From contig CP081940.1 in NCBI GenBank assembly GCA_019823025.1, positions 1,272,409 through 1,336,408 on the forward strand: 64,000 nt of DNA. Direction: 5' to 3'. The translations under genes and the position numbers were made by a program. Positions 13,754-20,974 of the stretch are shown here, in pieces. Within the stretch, counting starts at the first letter, position 1; each line of letters opens with the position of its first letter. The notes under the pieces are model-generated. The model worked only from the letters and a program-made list of their open reading frames with translations, made no database searches and was not told the origin of the DNA. The DNA comes from Methylophilales bacterium. Lineage in GTDB: Bacteria > Pseudomonadota > Gammaproteobacteria > Burkholderiales > Methylophilaceae.

Positions 13754-15187
13754 TTAAACTAACAATTTTTCCCAAGTGCCAGATTTTTCAGTATATTTTA
13801 TATCAGCACCTCCTCTTGGAGACATATCTAATAAATCATTTTTATACTTAGAAACAGGGTCATGAATCTGAAATAACCTAATTCCATCTGATGAGATAAG
13901 AAGCCTATAAACATAATATGAATCTTTCAATGTTTGCGCTGCATCCCATTCGTTAGGTGTCATATGAAATGAAAAGTGATTAATTTTACCTTTAGAAATA
14001 GTAGTTTTTACCTCAATATATTTTTTCATAGGCAAGCTACCTTGGTGCGATTGTATATCGTATCCGACACCCAAATGGTCAGGTATTTTCTTAACATTTT
14101 TTATAAACTCTTCTTTATTAATAGACCGTAATCTTGATTTCTCATGCTCTATTGATATTGACTCACCAACAAATCCAATTTTTTTTGTAGTGACTTCACT
14201 TTTGTTCAATAAATCTTGATTAATTTTTTTTATTAAATCCTTTAATAATCCAGACTCTTGTTCCTCTTCGTCTGTCATATCATTTAATATCTCAGAAACA
14301 TCACCTTCAAAAACACCTGGGTTTAAAGTTTTATTAACGTAAGAGAACCATTTTTCGTTGGTTAAGTTAACATCAGCTAAAGTTAAATTTTTTCTACCAT
14401 ATAAAGAGCTATATTCAGGGAAGAAACTTTTATCACTTGTAAATGCAAGTAAAACTTCAGTTTTAAGAGCAGCAGCAATATAATATCTTCCATTATATAT
14501 TTCTCTTTTTAAAAGACCAGCTAACTCCATATAGTCTAAAATGTCTCCAGCATACCTGACCACATCACCTGATTCATCATATACGAGCTTATTTTTTCTA
14601 TTATTTAAAATTAAGTTAACAGTATCGAGATAACTTCTGGAACCTGTAGTAGATCTTAAATCATTAAATACACAATGGCATATTTCTGATTTAGAAACAC
14701 CAAATTTTGTAATGTTTAATGATTTCTGTGCTTCTATTATCAAGTTTAAAATATATGTAGCTGGTTTGAATTTTATCTCTACCTGTAACATTTCAAGTGA
14801 ACTTTTTGATTTTAAATGACCACCCGGATATTGAAATTTATTCAAAAAATATCTAAAGAACTCAAGTAAGTCTTGATTCTTTGCTAATAATTCAGCAATG
14901 TTGCCAGGTTTATATAATCCGTTTGAGTGCTCAATAAAACCAAATAATGCTGCTATTTCTGTCCTCCAATTAGCAATTGTCTTTGCTGTTACTGACCCAT
15001 TACCTGGAAACAAACGTATAGCAGCCTCAAGTTTTGAGCAAAAATTTTCTTTTGTTAATGTTGGGATTTTTGCTATTTCTGATGCTATATATATTAATAC
15101 ATTTTCTACATCATTTTTAAAACGTGGTCGCACATGATGAATTCGAAAAAAGTGCTGATTTGGAATCTCATATTTTAATTGTGTCAT
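13754..15187 (-). CDS. Putative restriction endonuclease with DUF3883 domain
   Basis: A 477-residue protein between two methyltransferase genes. The C-terminal part (about residues 365-440) has GVGYDIQS followed about 12 residues later by YIEVKTT, the signature of DUF3883 / NO VEIN C-terminal domains. These look like PD-(D/E)XK nucleases, with D in GYDI and E-x-K in EVK. The N-terminal part is helical and may recognise DNA. Its ATG overlaps the stop of the upstream methyltransferase (15184-15187). From the family and position I infer the cutting subunit. The target site cannot be read from the sequence. Confidence 0.75.
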   Translation of the reverse strand: MTQLKYEIPNQHFFRIHHVRPRFKNDVENVLIYIASEIAKIPTLTKENFCSKLEAAIRLFPGNGSVTAKTIANWRTEIAALFGFIEHSNGLYKPGNIAELLAKNQDLLEFFRYFLNKFQYPGGHLKSKSSLEMLQVEIKFKPATYILNLIIEAQKSLNITKFGVSKSEICHCVFNDLRSTTGSRSYLDTVNLILNNRKNKLVYDESGDVVRYAGDILDYMELAGLLKREIYNGRYYIAAALKTEVLLAFTSDKSFFPEYSSLYGRKNLTLADVNLTNEKWFSYVNKTLNPGVFEGDVSEILNDMTDEEEQESGLLKDLIKKINQDLLNKSEVTTKKIGFVGESISIEHEKSRLRSINKEEFIKNVKKIPDHLGVGYDIQSHQGSLPMKKYIEVKTTISKGKINHFSFHMTPNEWDAAQTLKDSYYVYRLLISSDGIRLFQIHDPVSKYKNDLLDMSPRGGADIKYTEKSGTWEKLLV

Positions 15188-16215
15188 TTCAATACTTCCA
15201 ATATTTTTTTGCCTAACTCTGCAGCAAGTACAGGGGGAACTGCATTCCCCACCTGTTTATATTGACTAGTTTTAGATGCACAAAAGATAAACTCATCTGG
15301 AAAACTTTGAAGCCTTGCTGACTCTCTAACCGTTGGCACACGATTGTATTTATAGTGAAAATGGTGTCTATGCCCAGTATCAATTGTTGAACTTGGTTTT
15401 TTACTATTAAATCTAGTCCAGGCAATATTTACGTTTCTAGTATTTCTAAATTCTTCTGGTAAGTTTTTGAAGTTCCCTCCATCAGGAACATGTGAAATTA
15501 TTGATACTGTTTGTTCTGAATGTCGAGTTATTTGGTGATTAAATAATTGATTGGTGTTCTTCCTCATTAATTCTTGGTATTTGGATTTGGAGGCAGATGG
15601 GTTGCTAAAACCATCAACTATCTCACCCTCTGGTAAATCACTTATTGCTTCTTCACAATTTATTTTTTTATCATTTGGCATAGGGAAGAAAAACTTTACG
15701 TCATGTTTAAAGCCAACGATAAATAATCGCCTTCTATTTTGAGGAACCCCGTAATCAGATGCTAAAAGAATTTTATGAAAAGTTTTATATCCCAAATCGT
15801 CAAATTCTTTGAGAATAGAATTTAAAATTAATCCTTTTTGCATTGAGGCTAAATTGGGTACATTTTCCATGACAAAGGCTTCAGGTTTAAAGTATTTAAC
15901 AGCTTCTACAAAAGCAATATATAACTTATTTCTCGGATCGTTTGGATTCCTTTTACCTGATATTGAAAAACCTTGACACGGAGGGCCTCCAATAATTAAA
16001 TCTACTTTTCTATTAAGCTGATTTTTAATAATCTTAAAATTGGGATCTGAAAGATCTTGTTTGAACACCAGAGAGTCTTTATGATTAAACTTAAAGGTTT
16101 TTAATGCATCTTTGCATGAATCAATTCCAGCCAAAACATTAAACCCTACTTGCTCGAACCCAAAGGAAAGTCCTCCGCAACCAGAGAATAAATCTAGTAT
16201 ATTTTTATTATTCAC
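15184..16215 (-). CDS. DNA (cytosine-5) methyltransferase, second of two
   Basis: A 343-residue C5 methyltransferase with motif I (DLFSGCGGLSFGF, about residues 7-19), the catalytic loop GGPPCQGFS (about 77-85), VMENVPN (about 117-123), QNRRRLFIVGF (about 162-172) and QVGNAVPP (about 321-328). It differs from the neighbour at 12781 throughout the variable region, so the two are not recent duplicates. Two C5 enzymes beside one nuclease is typical where the site is asymmetric and each strand needs its own enzyme. It is the first gene of the operon. Confidence 0.9.
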   Translation of the reverse strand: MNNKNILDLFSGCGGLSFGFEQVGFNVLAGIDSCKDALKTFKFNHKDSLVFKQDLSDPNFKIIKNQLNRKVDLIIGGPPCQGFSISGKRNPNDPRNKLYIAFVEAVKYFKPEAFVMENVPNLASMQKGLILNSILKEFDDLGYKTFHKILLASDYGVPQNRRRLFIVGFKHDVKFFFPMPNDKKINCEEAISDLPEGEIVDGFSNPSASKSKYQELMRKNTNQLFNHQITRHSEQTVSIISHVPDGGNFKNLPEEFRNTRNVNIAWTRFNSKKPSSTIDTGHRHHFHYKYNRVPTVRESARLQSFPDEFIFCASKTSQYKQVGNAVPPVLAAELGKKILEVLK

Positions 16216-16447
16216 AGCAAGCCTTGTTTATTTTTAAGCAAAAAAATTACTTATTTATTTCATATTATTATAAGTCATTTGATGACTATAAAAGCTATGA
16301 CAATGGGTAACTTACCAAAAAATTTAAGTGATCATGTCTATGCTAAAGAAATGATTTGAAAATTAAAGAGTTAGGATGGAGTGGAGTTGTATTTCCTTTT
16401 ATCAGCTTGTATCGATAGTCAACTAAAAAAAACTACTTAAAAAATTT
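16216..16447. other. Intergenic stretch upstream of the methyltransferase operon
   Basis: An AT-rich segment that should contain the minus-strand promoter of the restriction-modification operon. I see no ORF. It ends where repeat copy A begins. Confidence 0.5.
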
Positions 16448-16595
16448 GGGCACAATAAAGTCACACTTGACTAATTTCTCACGCTAAAATACACTTGTCA
16501 GTAAACATTAACCATTGATTAAAGTGTAACTAAAACAATAGGTTAGGGTAGTTATCAGGGGATAGAGCATCCCCCTCCTAAGGGGAATTCAATTA
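16448..16595 (+). repeat. Promoter/pseudo-tRNA-Arg repeat, copy A
   Basis: It starts with GGGCACAATAA. It carries TTGACT-N17-TACACT, a stem-loop based on ATTAACCATTGATTAA, then the tRNA-like segment GGGGATAGAGCATCCCC overlapping TCCCC-CTCCTAA-GGGGA, the anticodon arm of tRNA-Arg(CCU). No tRNA 3' half follows. It continues with AATTCAATTA, also found after copy B. Confidence 0.85.
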
Positions 16596-16646
16596 ACAAA
16601 ATTTTACTTACCTTCATCTTCAATATTTCTTATAATCAAAAAAAAG

Positions 16647-16675
16647 TAACCTTTTATCCTTTTAAACTACCTTTT
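16647..16675 (+). promoter_or_regulatory. ECF-like promoter motif, copy 8
   Basis: TAACCTTTT with AAC at 16648-16650 and CTAC at 16667-16670, 16-nt spacer, then CTTTTAAATA. It lies downstream of repeat copy A and 38 nt upstream of the secreted-protein operon, so this operon may have both a sigma70 and an ECF promoter. Confidence 0.7.
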
Positions 16676-16712
16676 AAATATAGAAATTTAAAAAGAATAA
16701 AAGGACTTTCAA

Positions 16713-17210
16713 ATGAAAAAATTACTCTCACTTATATTGTTGCTTTCCTCTTTTGGGGTGACTGCTGAAATTAGTAGATCCAAAACTATTAAAAACCTAA
16801 ATATTGCTGTTACCGGAGAATACAAAGTAGAGGTTTATAAAGATAAAGTGCATATGTTTAGCTATGATTGCCGTCCTTATATGTTTTGTGAATTATTCAC
16901 CACTACTAAAGAAGATCCGAGTTATAAAATGTCTGATGGAAGCGTTCATTCCTCTGATGATCTAAAGGTACTTACTATTGATAATATAGAAGAGGTTGTT
17001 GGTGATAATCCAAATTTTTATGATGGAAACATTATGTTCTTTATAGCAACATCATCACCAACAGCTTCATATAGTACTACCACGATGTACAGTGTAAATA
17101 CTCATAATGGCAGTGTTCAAGTTAGAAGTACTGAATGGAATTATTTGCGAAGAGGAATGAGCAAACCTGAAATAGATAACAGTTGTTTAAACCTTAAATA
17201 CTGTAAATAG
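16713..17210 (+). CDS. Secreted protein of unknown function
   Basis: A 165-residue protein with a signal peptide (MKKLLSLILLLSSFGVTA, cut before EISRS). The mature part is predicted to be beta-rich and contains four cysteines (about residues 53, 58, 158, 163) that may form disulfides. It is the first of four exported proteins transcribed together (16713-19154), separated by 4 nt, overlapping by 4 nt, or 9 nt apart. No known family. Confidence 0.65.
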   Translation: MKKLLSLILLLSSFGVTAEISRSKTIKNLNIAVTGEYKVEVYKDKVHMFSYDCRPYMFCELFTTTKEDPSYKMSDGSVHSSDDLKVLTIDNIEEVVGDNPNFYDGNIMFFIATSSPTASYSTTTMYSVNTHNGSVQVRSTEWNYLRRGMSKPEIDNSCLNLKYCK

Positions 17211-17214
17211 AAAA

Positions 17215-17712
17215 ATGAAAAAACTACTATTACTCTTATTGCTAATACCACTAATTTCTTGTACTGAAGATTGGACGGGGGATAAAGACATAATATCAGA
17301 AAGACTGCAAGAGTGCCGTGACAAGGCTTATGAGAAAGAGACATCCGTCATCGGATATACAAACGATGTCAAAGATTGTGAAACAGTTGATCTCACTTAC
17401 GAAGACCAACGTCTCAATGTTAATTACAAAAAATTAATGAGTTTATTGAGTGATGAAAAAAAGATTTTATTAAGAAACAAACAACGGGAATGGATTAAGT
17501 ATCGTGACAAAGAAGCATTATCAATGACATTTAGGAACCCTGAAACTGGTGAGGTAAAAGATAAAATTTATTATTCATCTTGGTGGGAAATGAGTCAAGC
17601 AGAGGGAAAAATAGGTGAATTGTCCCACCAGATAACAATGAGAGAATTAACGAAAAAAAGAGCTGATGAATTAGCTGACATGCTTATAAAATTCAATAAT
17701 GAGGTCTTATGA
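17215..17712 (+). CDS. LprI-like (DUF1311) lipoprotein
   Basis: A 165-residue lipoprotein: signal MKKLLLLLLLIPLIS followed by C16 as lipid anchor. The core has the DUF1311/LprI pattern: DQRLNVNYKKLMSLLS, then KQREWIKYRDKEA (about residues 88-100). The family includes lysozyme inhibitors of the LprI type, and many members are uncharacterised periplasmic proteins. Two cysteines (about 32 and 57) match the family disulfide. It is the second gene of the secreted operon. A role in resisting lysozyme or muramidase attack is inferred from the family only. Confidence 0.7.
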   Translation: MKKLLLLLLLIPLISCTEDWTGDKDIISERLQECRDKAYEKETSVIGYTNDVKDCETVDLTYEDQRLNVNYKKLMSLLSDEKKILLRNKQREWIKYRDKEALSMTFRNPETGEVKDKIYYSSWWEMSQAEGKIGELSHQITMRELTKKRADELADMLIKFNNEVL

Positions 17713-18422
17713 AAAAACTACTCCTACTCTTATTCTTAATACCTAATCTAGTGATTGGCGAGAGTCATACTTGTAATTGTTCGGAGATAGATTGCATTAA
17801 TGCAACTTATATATGGAACGACAAAGATGGCAATCCTATTAAAAATCCTATAGGTAATTTTGATGTACCCCTGTCAAAAACAATAAGAGTCAAAGGTATC
17901 CTATCTTCTAAAAATGTAATTGATCATTTAGGGAGAAATTTCGACTCTCCCATACTTACTTTTAATAAAGCAAAATGTATTTACGGAACTTTTATGCCCA
18001 GTCGCTATGACGGTGGACCGGGTTATAAAGCACCAATAGTTAAGCCATATTTTGGACTCCATTTTGAACAAGAGAATAATATGACTCATGTTGAATTAAT
18101 CTTTGATAAAAAAGGAATGGCATATTATAAAAAGAATATAGGCAACGAAGTTTTAGTGACTGGAGAATTTAAAGATACAAGTAAATGGAATAACACAACA
18201 AGTCCATTCTTATTTGAAGTAGAGGCTATGAGCAAGGAATCTAAAAATGAAATAGAAAAAAGTTGTAGGTACTTTTTTAAAGAGAGTGATAAATATAATA
18301 AATGCTTAAGTGCATTTTCATCACCATGGCCTAATTGGCATAAGGTGATATATCCAGTTTCTGGCGGGCTTAGTGTTGAGGATGCCAATACTTCCATGAG
18401 GCAAATGCTGGATGATTATTAA
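17709..18422 (+). CDS. Secreted cysteine-containing protein of unknown function
   Basis: A 237-residue protein whose ATG overlaps the stop of the LprI-like gene. Signal peptide MKKLLLLLFLIPNLVIG, then ESHTCNCSEIDC at the mature N-terminus. Later cysteines (KAKCIYG, SCRYF, KCLSAF) suggest disulfides. The signal peptide is almost identical in DNA to that of the next gene although the mature parts are unrelated. No family recognised. Confidence 0.65.
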   Translation: MKKLLLLLFLIPNLVIGESHTCNCSEIDCINATYIWNDKDGNPIKNPIGNFDVPLSKTIRVKGILSSKNVIDHLGRNFDSPILTFNKAKCIYGTFMPSRYDGGPGYKAPIVKPYFGLHFEQENNMTHVELIFDKKGMAYYKKNIGNEVLVTGEFKDTSKWNNTTSPFLFEVEAMSKESKNEIEKSCRYFFKESDKYNKCLSAFSSPWPNWHKVIYPVSGGLSVEDANTSMRQMLDDY

Positions 18423-18431
18423 AGGACTGAT

Positions 18432-19154
18432 ATGAATAAACTACTACTACTTTTATTCTTAATACCTAATCTGGTAATCGCAGAAAAAAAACTATTAGTT
18501 GCATTTAAACCTTTAATAACTGAAGATTCCCTAAGAGGAAAAGTGGCTAAAGTTGTTCCTGTTGACGGGGTTGAATATTCACCCAGAAAAAATAGATATA
18601 ACTATCCTTGCACTTCTGAAACCATCATAACGTCTTCAAAAAAGATAGATGATATAACTTTTCTAATTAAAACAACTGAAACAAGAATGGCAAAAGAACA
18701 TGAGTCTTGTGACCCTTATGACTATGATAATAGTAAAGATATTTTTGAGGATGCTCCAAGAAAAAAGACAGAGTTTATGATCATAGATTCAGATAATCAA
18801 TTGATAGAACACAAGAATGTTGATGATAGCCATGCTGCACGACCGATTAAAATTATTGAAGGTCCTAAATATTTTCCATACACAATCATAAATACTTATC
18901 GTTTAGGTAACAGTTCTGTTAATAATACTTATTATATTTACAGGACTAGCTCACCATTTAAAAAAGTTGGGTTTTTAAAAGGTACTGAGGCCGGAGATAT
19001 TAAACTTTATAAAAGTGGAGATATATACGTTGTTGAATTATCTTATAAGCGATTCGGAGATAAGCCACAACCTGATTGGGTGGAGACCTTTGAATTAATT
19101 AATAACGAGCTAATAAGTTTAGCCATATGTGTTAAAGACTTTTGCATTAATTAA
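18432..19154 (+). CDS. Secreted protein of unknown function
   Basis: A 240-residue protein with signal peptide MNKLLLLLFLIPNLVIA and a mature part predicted mainly beta. A short segment (HESCDPYDYDN) and a C-terminal CVKDFC could be disulfide-linked. AAAGGACTGAT precedes the ATG; the same initiation context is used before a tiny ORF at 35300. It is the last gene of the secreted operon, 88 nt before repeat copy B. Confidence 0.65.
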   Translation: MNKLLLLLFLIPNLVIAEKKLLVAFKPLITEDSLRGKVAKVVPVDGVEYSPRKNRYNYPCTSETIITSSKKIDDITFLIKTTETRMAKEHESCDPYDYDNSKDIFEDAPRKKTEFMIIDSDNQLIEHKNVDDSHAARPIKIIEGPKYFPYTIINTYRLGNSSVNNTYYIYRTSSPFKKVGFLKGTEAGDIKLYKSGDIYVVELSYKRFGDKPQPDWVETFELINNELISLAICVKDFCIN

Positions 19155-19241
19155 TGATTAGCTGATAAGTATATTAAAATATTTATAACCAAAACACTTC
19201 ACTACCAGTAATCTAAAAGTAATAAAACTTCTCTAAATACT

Positions 19242-19390
19242 GGGCATAATAATGTCACACTTGACTAAATTCCCAAGCTTAAATACACTGTTCTATACAC
19301 ATTAACCATTGATTAAAATGTAACTAAAACAATAGGTTAGGGTAGTTATCAGGGGATAGAGCATCCCCCTCCTAAGGGGAAATTCAATTA
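19242..19390 (+). repeat. Promoter/pseudo-tRNA-Arg repeat, copy B
   Basis: It is near-identical to copy A from GGGCATAATAA to AATTCAATTA, with TTGACT-N17-TACACT and the GGGGATAGAGCATCCCC and CTCCTAA arms intact. The promoter points toward the RND efflux genes, but a minus-strand ORF lies between. Confidence 0.85.
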
Positions 19391-19397
19391 CTTTATC

Positions 19398-19538
19398 TTA
19401 AGAATTTAAATCACTTTCACTCACTGACTCGCATTTTTCTCCAGCTTTATCACACTCTTTCTCTGCCTCTTCTTTTGCAGCATAAAAACAACCTGTAAGA
19501 AGTACAGCTAATACCAACAAAGCTAATAACTTTTTCAT
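19398..19538 (-). CDS. Small lipoprotein
   Basis: A 46-residue ORF on the minus strand: MKKLLALLVLAVLLTGC is a lipoprotein signal with the lipobox LLTGC. A short acidic tail follows, with two further cysteines (KECDKAGEKCES). It closely resembles the 37-residue lipoprotein at 34506, which also stands next to a copy of the repeat. The plus-strand promoter of copy B points against it. It resembles entericidin-like peptides in size and layout only. Confidence 0.6.
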   Translation of the reverse strand: MKKLLALLVLAVLLTGCFYAAKEEAEKECDKAGEKCESVSESDLNS

Positions 19539-19724
19539 CTACTTTCCTTTTTTATAAACTTAAAATATTTAAACATCATATCAATATAATCACATGTATG
19601 AGTTTTAAATATTTTAGGAGCAATATGCTATGATTCATGAAAGTTGTATTTTTAAAAAGCAATTAATAAATCCTTTTTTTAGTCTACTTCTTAACTATTA
19701 TTTTTAATGTTTATGGAAGTAATT

Positions 19725-20960
19725 ATGAAAAAAACACTCATTTTTTTTACATTCTTGATAACTACATTGTTATTGACTGCATGTGATAAAAAATCACCAC
19801 CACCACCAAAACCGCCGATTGAAGTATCGGTGATGAAAATAATAACGCAAGATACTCCAATTGATTTTGAATATGTAGGACAAACATTAAGTCCGAACGA
19901 GGTTGAACTTCGAGCACGTGTTGCCGGTTTTCTTGACCAACAACTTTATAACGATGGTGAGTTTGTCACTGCCGGGAAAATTATGTTTCAGATGGACCCC
20001 AAACCATTTGAAGCTGAATTATTAACAGCGAAAGGTGAACTTGCTCAACAGCAGGCAAGGTTAGAAGTTGCTAAAGCAACATTAGCTAGAGTTATCCCAC
20101 TGGCAGAACAAAATGCAGTCAGTCAACAAACACTGGATACCGTTACCGGTGATGAAAAAGAGGCGCAGGCTGCTGTAATTTCTGCTTTGGGGCAAGTGAG
20201 AGTTGCTGAACTTAACCTTAGCTACACAACTATTGTATCGCCAATATCGGGCCTATCAAGAAATGCTAAGCCAAATGAGGGTGCCTATCTTATTGTAGGT
20301 AGTGTGCTTACAAGTGTTTCAGGCATCGACCCTATGAATGTTAATTTTAGTGTTTCTGAAAATGAGCTCTTTAGTTATCGTGATAATGTGGCAAAAGGAC
20401 TGCTGTTAGGTCCAAAAGATAGCAAGTTTCAAGTGCAGCTAACTCTTGCAGATGGGTCTATTTTTCCAAATATGGGCTACATCAGTTTTGCCAATCCATC
20501 ATTTAGCAAGGAAACTGGCACTTTTCTAGTACGTGCTGTATTTAAGAATCCTGATGGACAATTGCGACCAGGACAGTTCGTGCGAGCAAAGGTGTCTGGT
20601 GCCAGTCGTAAGAACGCAATTATTGTGCCACAGACTGCAGTCTTGCAGGGAGCCAAGAGCCATTTTGTATGGGTTATCAACAAGGATAATCAGGCAGAAC
20701 AGCGCATGGTTGAAGTAGGTGATTGGATTGGTAATGATTGGCTTATCAATGGTGGTTTAAAAGCAGGTGAGCGCGTAGTGGTTGAAGGTGCAATTCGTGT
20801 GAAGGCAAAGAAACCACTTAAAATTACTGAGGTAAAAACGAAGCTGTTAGAGGATGAGCCGAAAGCGCCATCGAATATTGCTGTACCCATACTTCCAAGT
20901 GAAAAATTAAGACTAAATCCAGAAAAATCGCCCAATTCCAACGGCCAATACAAAGAGTGA
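19725..20960 (+). CDS. RND efflux periplasmic adaptor (AcrA/MexA type)
   Basis: A 411-residue lipoprotein adaptor. ATG 19725 gives signal MKKTLIFFTFLITTLLLTAC with the lipidated cysteine at residue 20. The order barrel, lipoyl (ARVAGFLDQQLYNDGEFVTAG), helical hairpin (ELAQQQARLEVAKATLARV) and second lipoyl half (NLSYTTIVSPISG) is typical. It links the inner-membrane pump to the outer-membrane channel. The proline-rich start of the mature protein (SPPPPKPP) is common. The next gene starts 14 nt later. The unit is bounded by repeat copies B and C and carries no visible regulator gene. Confidence 0.92.
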   Translation: MKKTLIFFTFLITTLLLTACDKKSPPPPKPPIEVSVMKIITQDTPIDFEYVGQTLSPNEVELRARVAGFLDQQLYNDGEFVTAGKIMFQMDPKPFEAELLTAKGELAQQQARLEVAKATLARVIPLAEQNAVSQQTLDTVTGDEKEAQAAVISALGQVRVAELNLSYTTIVSPISGLSRNAKPNEGAYLIVGSVLTSVSGIDPMNVNFSVSENELFSYRDNVAKGLLLGPKDSKFQVQLTLADGSIFPNMGYISFANPSFSKETGTFLVRAVFKNPDGQLRPGQFVRAKVSGASRKNAIIVPQTAVLQGAKSHFVWVINKDNQAEQRMVEVGDWIGNDWLINGGLKAGERVVVEGAIRVKAKKPLKITEVKTKLLEDEPKAPSNIAVPILPSEKLRLNPEKSPNSNGQYKE

Positions 20961-20974
20961 TTTAGGAGTCACGC

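Noticed and set aside
13861..13890. A second hammerhead-like CTGATGAG
   Set aside because: It lies inside the nuclease gene and has no GAAA or pairing stems near it.
20477..20953. Minus-strand ORFs inside the RND adaptor gene
   Set aside because: They have no ribosome binding site and lie antisense to a clearly conserved protein.
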